NCBI GenBank assembly: GCA_011037195.1
Contig: JAAEAF010003490.1
Span: 1 to 64,000, forward strand
From: Triatoma infestans
Taxonomy: Eukaryota; Arthropoda; Insecta; Hemiptera; Reduviidae
Direction of reading: 5' to 3'
Length of the DNA stretch: 64,000 nucleotides
The notes under the pieces were generated by a model that saw only the letters and a list, made by a program, of their open reading frames with translations, did no database searches and was not told the DNA's origin. Numbering within the stretch: the first letter of the stretch is position 1; each line of letters starts with the position of its first letter. Positions 1 through 9,783 of the stretch are shown here, in pieces. Position numbers and translations under genes: made by a program.

Positions 1-340
1 TGGATTTCTGAAGGGAATGCTGAAACCTAGGCAGAACAAATTCAGTAAGGATACAAACATAAGAGAAATAGTGGGTGTCAAACGGGCTGTGTCCGATCGA
101 ATTATCTGTAACAAGTTCAAATGGTTTGGCCATTTACGAGAACGAACAAACTCAATTGGTCGCGGAGGTGGAAAAAGAAGACGTGGTAGGTACCTACGCA
201 TTGGCATGATAGGATATTTAAGGAAATGAATGGTAGAGACTTGAGGTGACTGGGAAAACAGGAACTACTAGAGCTCGAAGGCTAGATGCAAGCAACCTTA
301 GAAGAAGAATTTAAGTCTGTGAAAGAGAAAGCAAGAGTAA
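1..340 (+). pseudogene. LINE-type reverse transcriptase C-terminal relic (copy 1)
   Basis: A readable frame at 17-229 contains CNKFKWFGHL followed by a basic stretch. This matches the C-terminal tail (WFGH motif) often found after the reverse transcriptase of arthropod LINE-derived proteins. No catalytic residues remain. The same sequence recurs at 13228-13575, which marks the left visible part of the large duplication. The element continues beyond the window's left edge. The LINE family is an inference from one short motif. Confidence 0.45.
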
Positions 341-531
341 GTCCTATGAGTATGTACACTAGATTTTTTACTTTCCCTCACTTTAGTAAGAAGAAGTATT
401 ACGACTGTGACAGATTTTCGATATCGAGGTTTCAGCGGAAATGCACGTGTTGAGGTCCCATGAGCATGAAAAAGTGTTCCAGGGAATACATATATATATT
501 TTTTAAATGAATGTGATATAACGATAGATAT
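341..531. repeat. 190-bp direct repeat, left copy
   Basis: This block is repeated at 5018-5207 with about 90% identity by eye, and the two copies immediately flank the non-LTR element. It is the 3' part of the abundant hairpin-ended repeat family, in reverse orientation. The second copy of the segmental duplication (13575-13735) has only one such block at the equivalent place. That suggests this copy was doubled when the retrotransposon inserted. Confidence 0.75.
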
Positions 532-669
532 TATTATTATTATTCAAGTAAGGGGAGGGCAAAACCCTACGCTATCCAAAGCATCCCTGGGCCCATATAG
601 CTATCCCTAAAGAATAACAACTACTGGGTCTGAAACAAAAGTCCAGGCCCAGGTTTTACCCATCTAAGT

Positions 670-3600
670 TTACCACAGACCGAACAAATCGGAGCAAACC
701 TTAAAAGGACATAGCTTAAGATCCTCTATCGATATCCTACTCCGGCCGAAGGTCCTAAACCTAATCTCCTCACAGCCTAAACAATCCGTCATTAGCTGCA
801 TGGGTGTTTCCCCCTCCGTCTCACAAACTCTACAAAAGGGGTCAGGCATGAAGGTCCCATTGTATAGAGATGTCTCCTTAAGCCACAATGCCCAATGAGG
901 AAGCCAACCAGATGCCTGAGAGAGGTCCGTGAAAGACATCGGATCCCGCTACTCAAAGCTCCGTCCGGACCCCCAATGAGCATCTTAGACTGCCGACAAC
1001 CCTTGCACTCATCCATAAGGATGAAGTGCCGTGAGTTCATCCACGACTGGGAAGCCGGACAAACATGTTGGGCCAGAAGACACACGAACAGCAAGCTCGG
1101 GTGACCAATGAAAGGGAGAAGAGGCGCCTGATTTGGCAAAGCTAGCCACCTCCTCATTCCCAAAGATTCCCCCTTATATGACCTGGAACCCAGACCAGAA
1201 ACACATCCTTCAATGAAGAAAGATCTTTTAGTCTTTTAGAACATTCCATCACCAATCTGGAAGTGAAGACATGAGCTAAGCGCCTTCAACGCAGCCTGGC
1301 TGTCCGAGCACATACAAACACCTTTTAAATAAGTGTTACGCACCCTCTCATCCAAAATACAACGAAGATTGCATAAACCTCAGCCTTGGAAAACGGTGGT
1401 CCACTCACCAAGAGGCACCACCACATCCTTCAATGAAGAAAGATCTTCCAGTCTTTTAGAATATTCCCACACCAATATGGAAATGAAGACACATGGTCTT
1501 CTTTCTCAAAATAGACGGCATCCCCAGACCTACCATCCATCCTGGAACCGTCCGTGTAGCATCGGAGATAATTCCTAGGAATCACCCCAGACGGACCCAG
1601 GATTAACCAATCTTCCCTAGAAGGCAACAAGAGACAAAATTCTTCAACATCCTATCAGAAGGGAAACCTGTAATGGGATCTTTAAAAGCATCTCGCAATA
1701 AATGGTAGAATGACCGTATCGCTTACCCAGCCAAAAACCTGCCTGTTTAATTCTGTGACAGGCTTTCATTACCTGGTTTTTTACCTCCACAAAGAGAGGT
1801 GGAATTCCTAACAAAGCCTCATGGATGCGGTCGGTGTAGTCCGAAACGCACCAGTCACCGCCAGACAAGCGTTGGATATCTTCCAGCAGCTGTCTAGCGG
1901 ATCGTGTTTCAATGCGACGCCATCACACCAAAACCGCATATATCACCTAGGATTAATGACCATGCTATAAATCCAGAACATCATCTTGGGAGTAATCCCC
2001 CAGTTCTTACACATAACTCTTCGACATTGCCAAAAAGAAGTTACTGCCTTTTGATGCTGTGTCTTAACATATTCCGACCAGTTCAATTTATTGTCGAGAA
2101 CTACTCCAAGGAACTTCTCTAATTTACTAACTGTATGGAAGTGCCTAACACCCTGGGAGGTGTAAAACCCACTATCTTCCTTCTATGAGTAAATAGAATT
2201 GCCTGGGTCTTATTAGGATTAATGAAAAGACTTTGCATTAAGTCCGAAAAAGTGGACAGACAGCGCCCTAACAATAAAGTAACACCATCATCGGCATATG
2301 CTTGCACATAAAATCCCGACGAATTCATCCTAACCAAAAGGTCATCCATGACGGCGCACCACAAATTTGATGAGAGACAACCCCCTTGAGGACACCTATC
2401 CAATTGATTAAGACGGGATGTATACCTTTTCGTACCATGGCATCTTCGACAGCATCAAACGATACTCTGTCAAATGCCCCCTCAACATCAAAGAAACACC
2501 ATAGGGCATATTCTTTTATCTCCAGAGCAGATTCTATTCCTCCGACGAGACAATGTAATGCAGTCATATAAGCATGTTGGTTAGGATGGAGTGGATGATC
2601 CCTTAATGGGCCATCAGTAATATACCTATCCACCAACCTTTCCAAAGTTTTCAAGAGAAAAGACATAAAACCTGTAAAGGAACCATCAGGGTATCGTAGG
2701 GTACCTAACTGACTTCATTATCCTTACTAAGAATCCGTACCAGCCTAGATGATTCCTGGAACGAATTTAAATCCTCACAGGAATTTCTCTTGGCTCTCCT
2801 CAGAGCATATCGAAGAAGACCACCAGGGGTTCTTACTACCCTTAACCAACTTGGGAGGTCAGGACTCCACAAATCAGGATCTAATGTGTTCATGAAGAAT
2901 ACCAGCCTCCCTTTCCAACCATCAGGGACTTCTGAATGGATAGTCAGTTTATCTTCAAGACTTCTAGAATATAAACCCCAATCCGCCCTCCTAGGATTTC
3001 TATAAGTAGCCAGGGTAATTGGATCAATCCCCAGACTAAACCTAATCATCCTGTGATCGGAGATGGAAGCCTCAGGACTCACCCTCCAATCCTTAATCAA
3101 ACCACTAAAATTCCTAGAAACAAGAGTGATATCAATGACCTGTCTTCTAATCCTAGTAACAAAAGGGAGTTCAGTACCCCTATTCAGGACCTCTAGTCGC
3201 GTGCACACTAGGAAATCCATGAGAGCGCGACCCCTACCATTGGTGTCGCTGCTCCCCAGACAACATGATGCGCATTCGCGTCATATCCTATTATAATAGT
3301 ATGTCATTGGCCTCTGAAAATTGAACCATACCCATCAACTCCTGAGGAGGAGGAGAGGGGCCATCATAGGGAAAGTAAGCCGAAGCCACAACTACGTCGC
3401 GACGACGCCCACCAACCCCCAGAGCAACCCTCACCGCCACCAAATTCCGAGAGCAGAACTGTCGAAGCAGAACAGCGCCGACATTCCGACTGGCAAAGAT
3501 CCATGCTCTAGGAATGCCCTCGCCATCCGCCACAACAGTCCGCCATCAACCACACTCAATCCTCGAACCAAACCTTTATAGGCATAAGATTCTTGTATTA

Positions 3601-3712
3601 GATTAAAATATGTATGCAACTTAGCAATACAACGGCATAAATTAGTCGTTGCATCTTTGCTATGTTGCAAGTTAATTTGTACCATCTCTACCCTGCCAAC
3701 TGCCATAATCAC
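670..3712 (-). pseudogene. Retrotransposon ORF2: endonuclease, reverse transcriptase, RNase H, zinc finger
   Basis: The fragments are collinear in different frames. The endonuclease starts with VQINLQHSKDATTN near 3680 and ends with the SDHRM motif near 3060. The reverse transcriptase shows FFDVEGAFDRVSF near 2480 and CPQGG/YADDG near 2390-2290. RNase H has CYTDGSRMDGRSG near 1560 and a degraded DSQAA region near 1300. The tail has GHCGLRRHLYTMG and CRVCETEGETPMQLM. These are the activities needed for target-primed reverse transcription. At least five frame changes and several stops show that it is inactive. Confidence 0.8.
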
Positions 3713-3788
3713 AAGTCAACATTGGAAGAGTTAGATCCTGATAGTACCCGGTAGGAAGCGGGTAGGTGAAGAGAAAAAACCACCTACC

Positions 3789-4817
3789 TTACTTGCTGAC
3801 ATCTTGGTCAGGCCTACCTGTATCCTGCTCCATGTCCTCAGAAGAAGTAGTAGGAGCATCCTCATCTTCCTTCTTCAACCTGATGAAGAGCCTGCCCATC
3901 TTGAAGAAAAGACGAAAATCGACCTTCCTCAACGCCTGGACCATCATCAATTCTATAAGCCAAGGATACTCCTTTCTCGACTGTTGTCGATACATATTCC
4001 TCGATCGGCTTACATCCAAGTTATTTTGGAAGGCAAGACCTTTCAGCACTTGTTCGCTGGTATGCTTGCCCTCCGGAATAAACATAGAGATTCTAGCCAT
4101 AGTGGGGACCTCAGACGCCTTCATGAGCTTGAAGTGCCTTCCTTCCCAACTAGGCTTAACATTCTCTAACATCCAGTCAAATGTGGCCTGATCAAAGCCG
4201 GCCAGAAGAAACCAGCCCTCAGAGACCATGCCCGACTGAATAAATTTCAGCCTACATGACTGCTCCTGTATTGTTTTCCTAACCATGGCGAGTATCTCCA
4301 TTCTGATGACAGAAGCGTCATCATCAGAGAGCTGCTCGGAGGGATCGCTGCTGGTTATAGCCAGAAACAGCTTCCTCTCCGTCTCCGTTATCTTAGGCTT
4401 CTTACCTGCCGGCTAGATTCCAGGCGGCGGGTCCCCAGGGGTTCTAGATCTTTTTTGAGCCTCAATAGGTATATCCTCGGCTGGTGCAGATTGAATGGAT
4501 CTCATCCTCTTCGCACGCCTTTGCCTGTATCTCCCACTAAATTTCTTCTTCTGCTCAGTTTCCTTGGTTACCTTACCAGAAGTCGACTTACCTTCCTTTA
4601 CCTTCGCAGGGGAATTCGCCGATTTAGAATTACCTCGCTTCTTTCCTTTAAGTACATGCCATTCATCTCCGCAGGTGGACGAGTCCTCCGCAGCGACTAT
4701 TGGCGCGCTATCCTCCAGAAGCAGGTTTTCCATGCTCCTGGAAATGCTTTCCACTTCCTCCCCAATCCGTGCCCTGGTCGCCCGAACCTGAATGCACAGA
4801 GGAGTTTCCCCCACCAC
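3789..4817 (-). pseudogene. Retrotransposon ORF1 (gag-like) protein, one in-frame stop
   Basis: One frame runs 4817 to 3789 and is interrupted only by TAG at 4413-4415, giving about 343 codons. The N-terminal third is acidic then very basic (KGKKRG, RYRQRRAKRMR), as expected for a nucleic-acid-binding leader. The C-terminal 170 residues contain GWFLLAGFDQ and WEGRHFKLM and resemble the DUF4780 domain of arthropod retroelement ORF1 proteins; this is recognised by pattern, not by search. An ATG at about 4874 is one base out of frame, across an A-run, and may be the original start. The role would be RNA binding and RNP formation. Confidence 0.7.
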
Positions 4818-5017
4818 TGGTGACCCCCTCCTCTAAGAGGCTCCCGGCTGACGAATCTACTTTTTTTAAATCCATAAATTAAGTAAGAAAATTCATCTCC
4901 GGAGCACTCCACCCTCCACGGAGCCTCACAATGAAAAGCCGTCTCAAGAAACATAGGGAAGTTTCGCCATATGTGAATAAAAATACTCCCTCAAACCTTT
5001 GACTCAAAAAAAAAAAA

Positions 5018-5207
5018 GTCCTATGAGTATGTACACCAGATTTTTTACTTTCCCTTACTCTGGTAAGAAGAAGTATTACGACTGTGACAGATTTTCGATA
5101 TCGAGGTTCACCGGGAATACACGTGTTGAGGTCCCATGAGCATGAAAAAGTGTTTTAGGGAATACATATATATATTTTTTAAATGACTGTGATAAAACGA
5201 TAAATAA
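5018..5207. repeat. 190-bp direct repeat, right copy
   Basis: Partner of 341-531. It starts directly after the A-run that bounds the 5' end of the retrotransposon and ends where sequence shared with the second duplication copy resumes (about 5208, matching about 14815). Confidence 0.75.
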
Positions 5208-5581
5208 CTGTAATTTTAATTGCACAGAAATTAATCTATCACATTCATTTAAAATACTTTTATAGTTTAATATTTTATGTTTTGTAGATCTAGGTCATTT
5301 ATATTTTAACAGTTATTTGCGTTAGAGTAATGTTTTGGTTCTCATTCTGGAGGATAGTGTAAACAGTGTTCTGTTCCTACCTGCCAAGGGACTAATCAAC
5401 CGAGTTAGAGCAATCGAGTGAAAATTCGCAGGTTTAATGAAAATTTGTCCATTTCACTATTATATTAACCGAAGTAAGAGAAGAATGTGTGTGTGAATGG
5501 TTTGCACGAGATTTTTTTTCAGTTACTTTAATAAGCAAATTATAATACCAAATAAATAAAACATAATATTAATAAATGAAT
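5208..5581 (-). other. 3' flank of gene A with a strongly conserved block
   Basis: This lies downstream of the gene A stop. Positions 5335-5485 match 14940-15095 beside gene B at about 95% by eye, clearly better than the adjacent coding exons (roughly 80%). Small indels between the copies break every reading frame, so it does not look protein-coding. It may be 3' untranslated or regulatory sequence. An AATAAA overlaps the gene A stop codon on the minus strand. Confidence 0.5.
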
Positions 5582-6025
5582 TTATTTTCGACACTTGATT
5601 AAATTATTGCACACAATGGAAGCAAACATAGACGTGGAAATTCTGCAAATTTCATCCAACTGGTGATTATCGACTGCCCATCTTAATTGTTCATCAGCTG
5701 AAGCATTAGGAGCGAGTTCTGTGATTGTTTTACGTACCTGTTTAGCGGACGGTTCTTTAGGCCTGATTGGTAATTTGATATTTATCGGCCTATACAAATG
5801 CGGTGGTCTCCTACGTTCATATTGATGATATGGATAATCGCATTCACTACAAAATGTTCTATACAATTCTTTATCAGTTTGCTGTAATTTTTTTACTGTA
5901 TGGTGTTTCACGTGATGCTGTCGAGATGGATCTGGTGGTCCTATTTCTGGAACTTTTGTTTCTATTAATTTATCATCGTGCAACCAGGATTCAAATTCAT
6001 CCATTAAATTATCATTTGATTTTAT
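5582..6025 (-). CDS. Gene A, exon 3 (terminal): uncharacterised CxxC protein
   Basis: The last 147 codons of gene A. The acceptor is a T-rich tract ending ACAG at 6026-6029, and the phase is 0, matching exon 2. Recognisable stretches are ESWLHDDKLIETK, a CSECDYPYH knuckle, PPHLYRPINIKLPIRPKE and a C-terminal LRWAVDNHQLDEI helix-like segment that resembles the start of an ankyrin repeat. The stop codon overlaps an AATAAA polyadenylation signal. About two thirds of residues are identical to gene B exon 3. I do not recognise the family. With exons 1 and 2 the protein is 258 residues, with no signal peptide or membrane segment. Confidence 0.8.
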   Translation of the reverse strand: MKSNDNLMDEFESWLHDDKLIETKVPEIGPPDPSRQHHVKHHTVKKLQQTDKELYRTFCSECDYPYHQYERRRPPHLYRPINIKLPIRPKEPSAKQVRKTITELAPNASADEQLRWAVDNHQLDEICRISTSMFASIVCNNLIKCRK

Positions 6026-6084
6026 CTGTAATTTAATAACATGAGAACAAAAATAAATGATTTTATTTTTTTTAAACAAAACTT

Positions 6085-6176
6085 GATATGGCCGGAGGCC
6101 GGCAGTGCACTGAATAGGCTCCTGGCGCCAATGACCATAGATATTGACACGCCTTGGATAAAAAAAAAAAAAAAGT
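6085..6176 (+). mobile_element. 5'-truncated tRNA-derived SINE (family A)
   Basis: Only the 3' body is present: GGCCGGCAGTGCACTGA, then GGCGCCAATGACCATAGA, then a 14-base A tail. It matches the complete copies near 28.3 kb and 61.7 kb. It is absent from the equivalent place in gene B's intron, so it inserted after the duplication. Confidence 0.75.
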
Positions 6177-6207
6177 GTTATGAAAGCCAGTAACAATTTT
6201 TAATTTC

Positions 6208-6323
6208 TGTTACTCCTGGTAGGAGAGAGTAAAGATTGTTACTCCTAGTAAGAGAGAATAAATATTGTTACTCCTAGTAAGAGAGAGTAAATATTGTCAC
6301 TCCTAGTAAGAGGAAGTGTTGCG
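6208..6323 (-). repeat. Four tandem 29-bp copies of the repeat family's hairpin end
   Basis: Units start at 6208, 6237, 6266 and 6295. Each contains TTACTCCTAGTAAGAG, the palindromic 3' terminus of the dispersed hairpin-ended repeat. The last unit continues into the normal 3' part of that repeat (to about 6378, reverse orientation). Confidence 0.85.
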
Positions 6324-6380
6324 ATCGTGTCAAATTTTAGAAATTTTCTTTTTACCGGAAATACCTATTTTTAACAGCCA

Positions 6381-7610
6381 ATGGGTGTATCCTTCGCCAC
6401 TGTATATCCTTCGCACAAAACCAGACTCAATAGTCTAAGCAGACTACTTAAATACGAACTAAGCAAATACTACAACAGTAGATACGCAGGGTACACCGAA
6501 CAATTAATAACCGATAATAAATCACTACGGATGGCTACAATAAATCACTTCGGATGGTTAAAGAAAAATAATTTCTTACAAATCCACATCTTCGCAGCTG
6601 CGAAATAATGATTGATCCTGGGCCAAAACTGACACCGAAAAAACTAATCTTCTCGCTTCCCATCTTCAGAACATTTTCATGCCACATACTGATTTACAAG
6701 ACGACCAACATACGACACACGTCAACGAACAGTTAGATATTCCCCTCCAACTTTCTCCGTCTCCCGAATCCTTTTCTCCATCTGACACATCCTTCGAAAG
6801 ACGACATCTACTTCCAAATTTCAATATTGCTAAAATTCTACATCTACCTAGAAAAGCCTTGACCTATCTAACTTACCTCTATAACGCTGTGCTTCGAACA
6901 ACATACTTCCCTTTATTATGGAAATTTTCTAGTATTAAAATGATCCCTAAACTCAACAAACCTTCCACTAATCCTTCATTCTATCGACCAATTAGTTTAC
7001 TCCCTATACTTGCCAAAATACTAGAAAAACTGTCTTAAAGCGAATTTATCCTATTATTGATTCCCAAAAACTCATTCCGAATCATCAATTTGATTTCCGT
7101 TCGATCATTCTACAACCCAACAAGGACTTCGCGTTGTGCTGATGCATAGCTTCTTCCCTTGAGCGAAAGTAGTACTGCCCGAGTGTCTTTCTTGACATTG
7201 CTCAGACATTTGATAGCGTATGGCATGAGGGCTTGCTGTATAAACTTCAGATATTTCTCCCACATACCTACTATTTAATATTAAAATCCTACTTAACCGA
7301 CAGATATTTCCAAGTTAGTCAGGGTACCGCGCTTTCTCCAATACTTGCTATACTCGCTGGAGTTCCTCAACGCAGCATATTTGGACCGCTCTTGTATTCC
7401 TTATATACTTCAGACATTCCAGAAGACCCAAATACCATAATATAAGTATAATTTCGCGATGATACTGCAATCCTTTCTCCAAACCTTGAAATCTTGAATG
7501 GTTATCGCTCTCTACAAAAACTTTTCCTTCAACTGGAATCATGGCTCTTAAAATTGAAGATAAAAGTTAATCTACAAAAAAGTAAATACACCGTATCCAA
7601 CTCAAGATAG
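6381..7610 (+). pseudogene. Jockey-like LINE reverse transcriptase fragment
   Basis: Reading through frame changes, the order is ALTYLTYLYNAVLRTTYFP, LWKFSSIKMIPKLNKP and YRPISLLPILAKILEKL (6679-7038), then AGVPQRSIFGPLLYSLYT (7233-7445). These are reverse transcriptase motifs 1-4 of Jockey/BS-type elements. The catalytic YADD-like box reads FRDDTAIL near 7455, so the first aspartate position is changed. The endonuclease and 3' end are missing. It lies in gene A intron 2 and is absent from gene B. Confidence 0.75.
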
Positions 7611-7769
7611 TGAAGTGCCATCGCTGGATATCTTCTCCAATCCACACTCCTGTTATTTAAGAAGTTGTCATTTCCTTGTTGCAATGTATTTTTGCAGTTG
7701 CAAATATCAATAAAAATAAAACAAATACTGAATATAAAAACCAATTCATACAATTTTTTTTTTAAAGCC

Positions 7770-8300
7770 CCCCCCCCCCCACTTTAGAGAATATGTTTTG
7801 AAATTGGATTTCCTCGAAAACAACTTCAACAATTTTCTTTAAACTTGGAAAGCTCACTGCAATCATAAAAACTAATTACTTTTATTTGTAACATTTTTTT
7901 GAAAAAATTAATTTCACAAAGGTTTGGGGAAGGGATATCAACAATGAAAATCTTTGATTTTCGCTATTTTCTTGCAAAAGTTTCATCGAAACTCATCAGT
8001 CGTATACCGTACATATACTATCTAAACATCAATAATCACACTATTTTTGTCTTTTTTTTTTTACTTTCACTTACTGCTGTAAGAGAAAGTTTTGCGATCT
8101 TGGACAATTTTTCAAAATATTCTATCTAGATTTTGGCCACAACAGGAAGTATCACTTTACTAAATAGATTTTTTCAGTTTTTTGCAATATATTCTTTAAC
8201 TTTGTATATATTCTACAATCATTCAGGTCATATTTGACTTATATTTGAAACATTTTTGGAAGGGAAAATTCATTTAAGAAATTTTTTGTCGAGGGGGCTA
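7770..8300 (-). repeat. Hairpin-ended repeat family, internal parts
   Basis: Contains the family signatures in reverse orientation: a CAACAATTTTCTTTAAAC block, then a new hairpin end at 8058-8092 (CTTACTGCTGTAAG) leading into ATCTTGGACAATTTTTC and an AGGAAGTATCACTTTACT block. A run of C at about 7769-7780 precedes it. Confidence 0.6.
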
Positions 8301-8559
8301 TTGGTATTTATGATGGTTTACATAACATGAGAAAGATACAGGAAAGTATAGAGACTGCCAATCCATGGTCAAGTACCGTCGGCGAAGTCGGACAACTTTC
8401 TGAACTGCAATAATTATTGCTGAGAAAATCAATTTGAAACAATGAAATAAAATTATACAACCTCTTAAACACAAATAAATAAAAAACGAAATAATAATCA
8501 TAATTATAAAGAAAAAATAAAAACACTTACTTTAGAAAAGAGAGAACTTTAATGTACAT

Positions 8560-9541
8560 TGAAACAGTTGTTTCAAAAAGTAAAGAAAAACAGGTATTTA
8601 GTAAGACCGGAACAAAACTGCTTTCTGTTTAATTATACGATTATATCATCTATATAATATTATTCAGAATTAAATGCGACGTCAAAATTCCGAATTTAAA
8701 GAAAATTGGCTGACCGGAAGTGCAAGTTTACTGTTCAATTATTCAGTTTTACTCCATAAAGATACCGACGCGCTTTTATTAAAGTTGGTACGTACTAAGT
8801 CACTTGGTCACTTTTGTTTCAATAATTTCTTATACAACTCTGTTATCTATATAATATTAATTTGAATGAAATACGATGCCAAAAAATGAATACGATTTAA
8901 TAAAATACGAATTAATACATTTTATACATTAATACATTTTAACGAAATTTAATGAAATATGATTTATTTAAATCTGACGATGAAATCGCAGAAAACTCCA
9001 GTATAAGCGCATTTCCAGTCAACCATATAAATGCATTTCCCATCTTCAAACACTGAATCGGTGACTTCAAAACATTGTATTTCCGGTCAATATTCGCAAT
9101 GGAAAATTGGCCACAATCCGATACCCCCCCTCTTACCAGAGTAAGACAAAGTGAAAAATCAATTTTCCATGGAAAATGTTTCAATTACAAGTGATAAGTA
9201 TTTATGTGCGTAGATAAAATGAACATAAAGAAAGAAAACTCTATGGCACAGGTTTTGAGGAAATCGAGGAAAGTGAAAAAAAAAAAAAATCAGAAAAATC
9301 TGTCTGCATGACATGGTCCGAAACTATTGGTTCCCGGATGCATTGGTAGTTAGCTAAACGAAAATAGCCAGTTGGACCTACCTATTTTGCATGTTTGAGC
9401 TATTTTATACACACAGACACCAAGTAAACACACAAAGCCTTTATTTATCAGACCACAAACTATGTGTTCCGGTAGAATCTCAATTTCGAAAATTTGAAAC
9501 CACCGTGACACTTCCTCTTCCCAGGCGTAAGAAAAACTAAA
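8560..9541 (+). repeat. Hairpin-ended repeat family, several nested pieces
   Basis: 8690-8790 is a reverse-oriented internal unit (ACCGGAAGTGCAAGTTTACTG). 8985-9152 and 9153-9541 are forward-oriented units ending in CTCTTACCAGAGTAAGA and CTCTTCCCAGGCGTAAGAA. The same arrangement is found in gene B's intron (16860-16990, 18840-19130 and 19503-19915), so it predates the duplication. Confidence 0.6.
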
Positions 9542-9632
9542 ATTTAACGTTTGACAATAAATATAGATAAATTTATTGTGTATTTATAAATATATAATAT
9601 ATAATCTTTATAAAATATAATTAAATTCTCAC

Positions 9633-9783
9633 CATTTCTTCACGATCTTTTTGTTCACCGTTCAATGAATGATATGGTTTTGGCGGAATTCTTACAACTT
9701 CTCTATAGCCCCCTGCGCAAATTGGACATTTCACGAATCTTTCATAACATTCTGGATTAGGTGGCTGCCATGATTTTAAACAT
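9633..9783 (-). CDS. Gene A, exon 2 (internal): Cys-rich segment
   Basis: 151 bases. The acceptor is a T-rich tract ending ATTTAG at 9784, and the donor is ATG|GTGAGA. One base completes the lysine codon begun in exon 1, followed by 50 codons, so the phases fit both neighbours exactly. Residues include CLKSWQPPNPECYERFVKC, then PICAGGYREVVRIPPKP, giving a CxxC pair that could form a zinc site with the CSEC of exon 3. Gene B carries the same exon with an acidic insertion. Confidence 0.8.

Larger units (their letters stand above)
532..5017 (-). mobile_element. Near full-length non-LTR retrotransposon with C-terminal RNase H
   Basis: Read on the minus strand the order is ORF1, apurinic-type endonuclease, reverse transcriptase with YADD, RNase H (CYTDGS) and a Cys/His finger near GHCGLRRHLYTMG. 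The 3' end is a short (AAT)n tail at 530-544 rather than poly(A). The 5' end starts beside a T-run at 5006-5017. About 4.5 kb with RNase H and a simple-repeat tail fits the I/LOA/R1 group; the exact clade is uncertain. ORF1 is almost intact and ORF2 is broken by many shifts and stops, so the copy is dead. It interrupts the first copy of the segmental duplication and is absent from the second. Confidence 0.85.
6026..9632 (-). other. Gene A intron 2, filled with mobile elements
   Basis: The GTGAGA donor is at 9632-9627 and the AG acceptor is at 6027-6026. The intron holds a truncated SINE, a tandem hairpin array, a Jockey relic and several hairpin-ended repeat copies. Gene B has a homologous intron at 15640-20478 that shares the repeat copies but not the Jockey and SINE. 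Confidence 0.7.

Noticed and set aside
6208..6323. CRISPR-like array
   Set aside because: The 29-bp units are contiguous with no unique spacers and match a dispersed transposon end.
7769..7780. C-run as a quadruplex or regulatory element
   Set aside because: A single homopolymer next to repeat debris; there are no further G/C runs to form a quadruplex.
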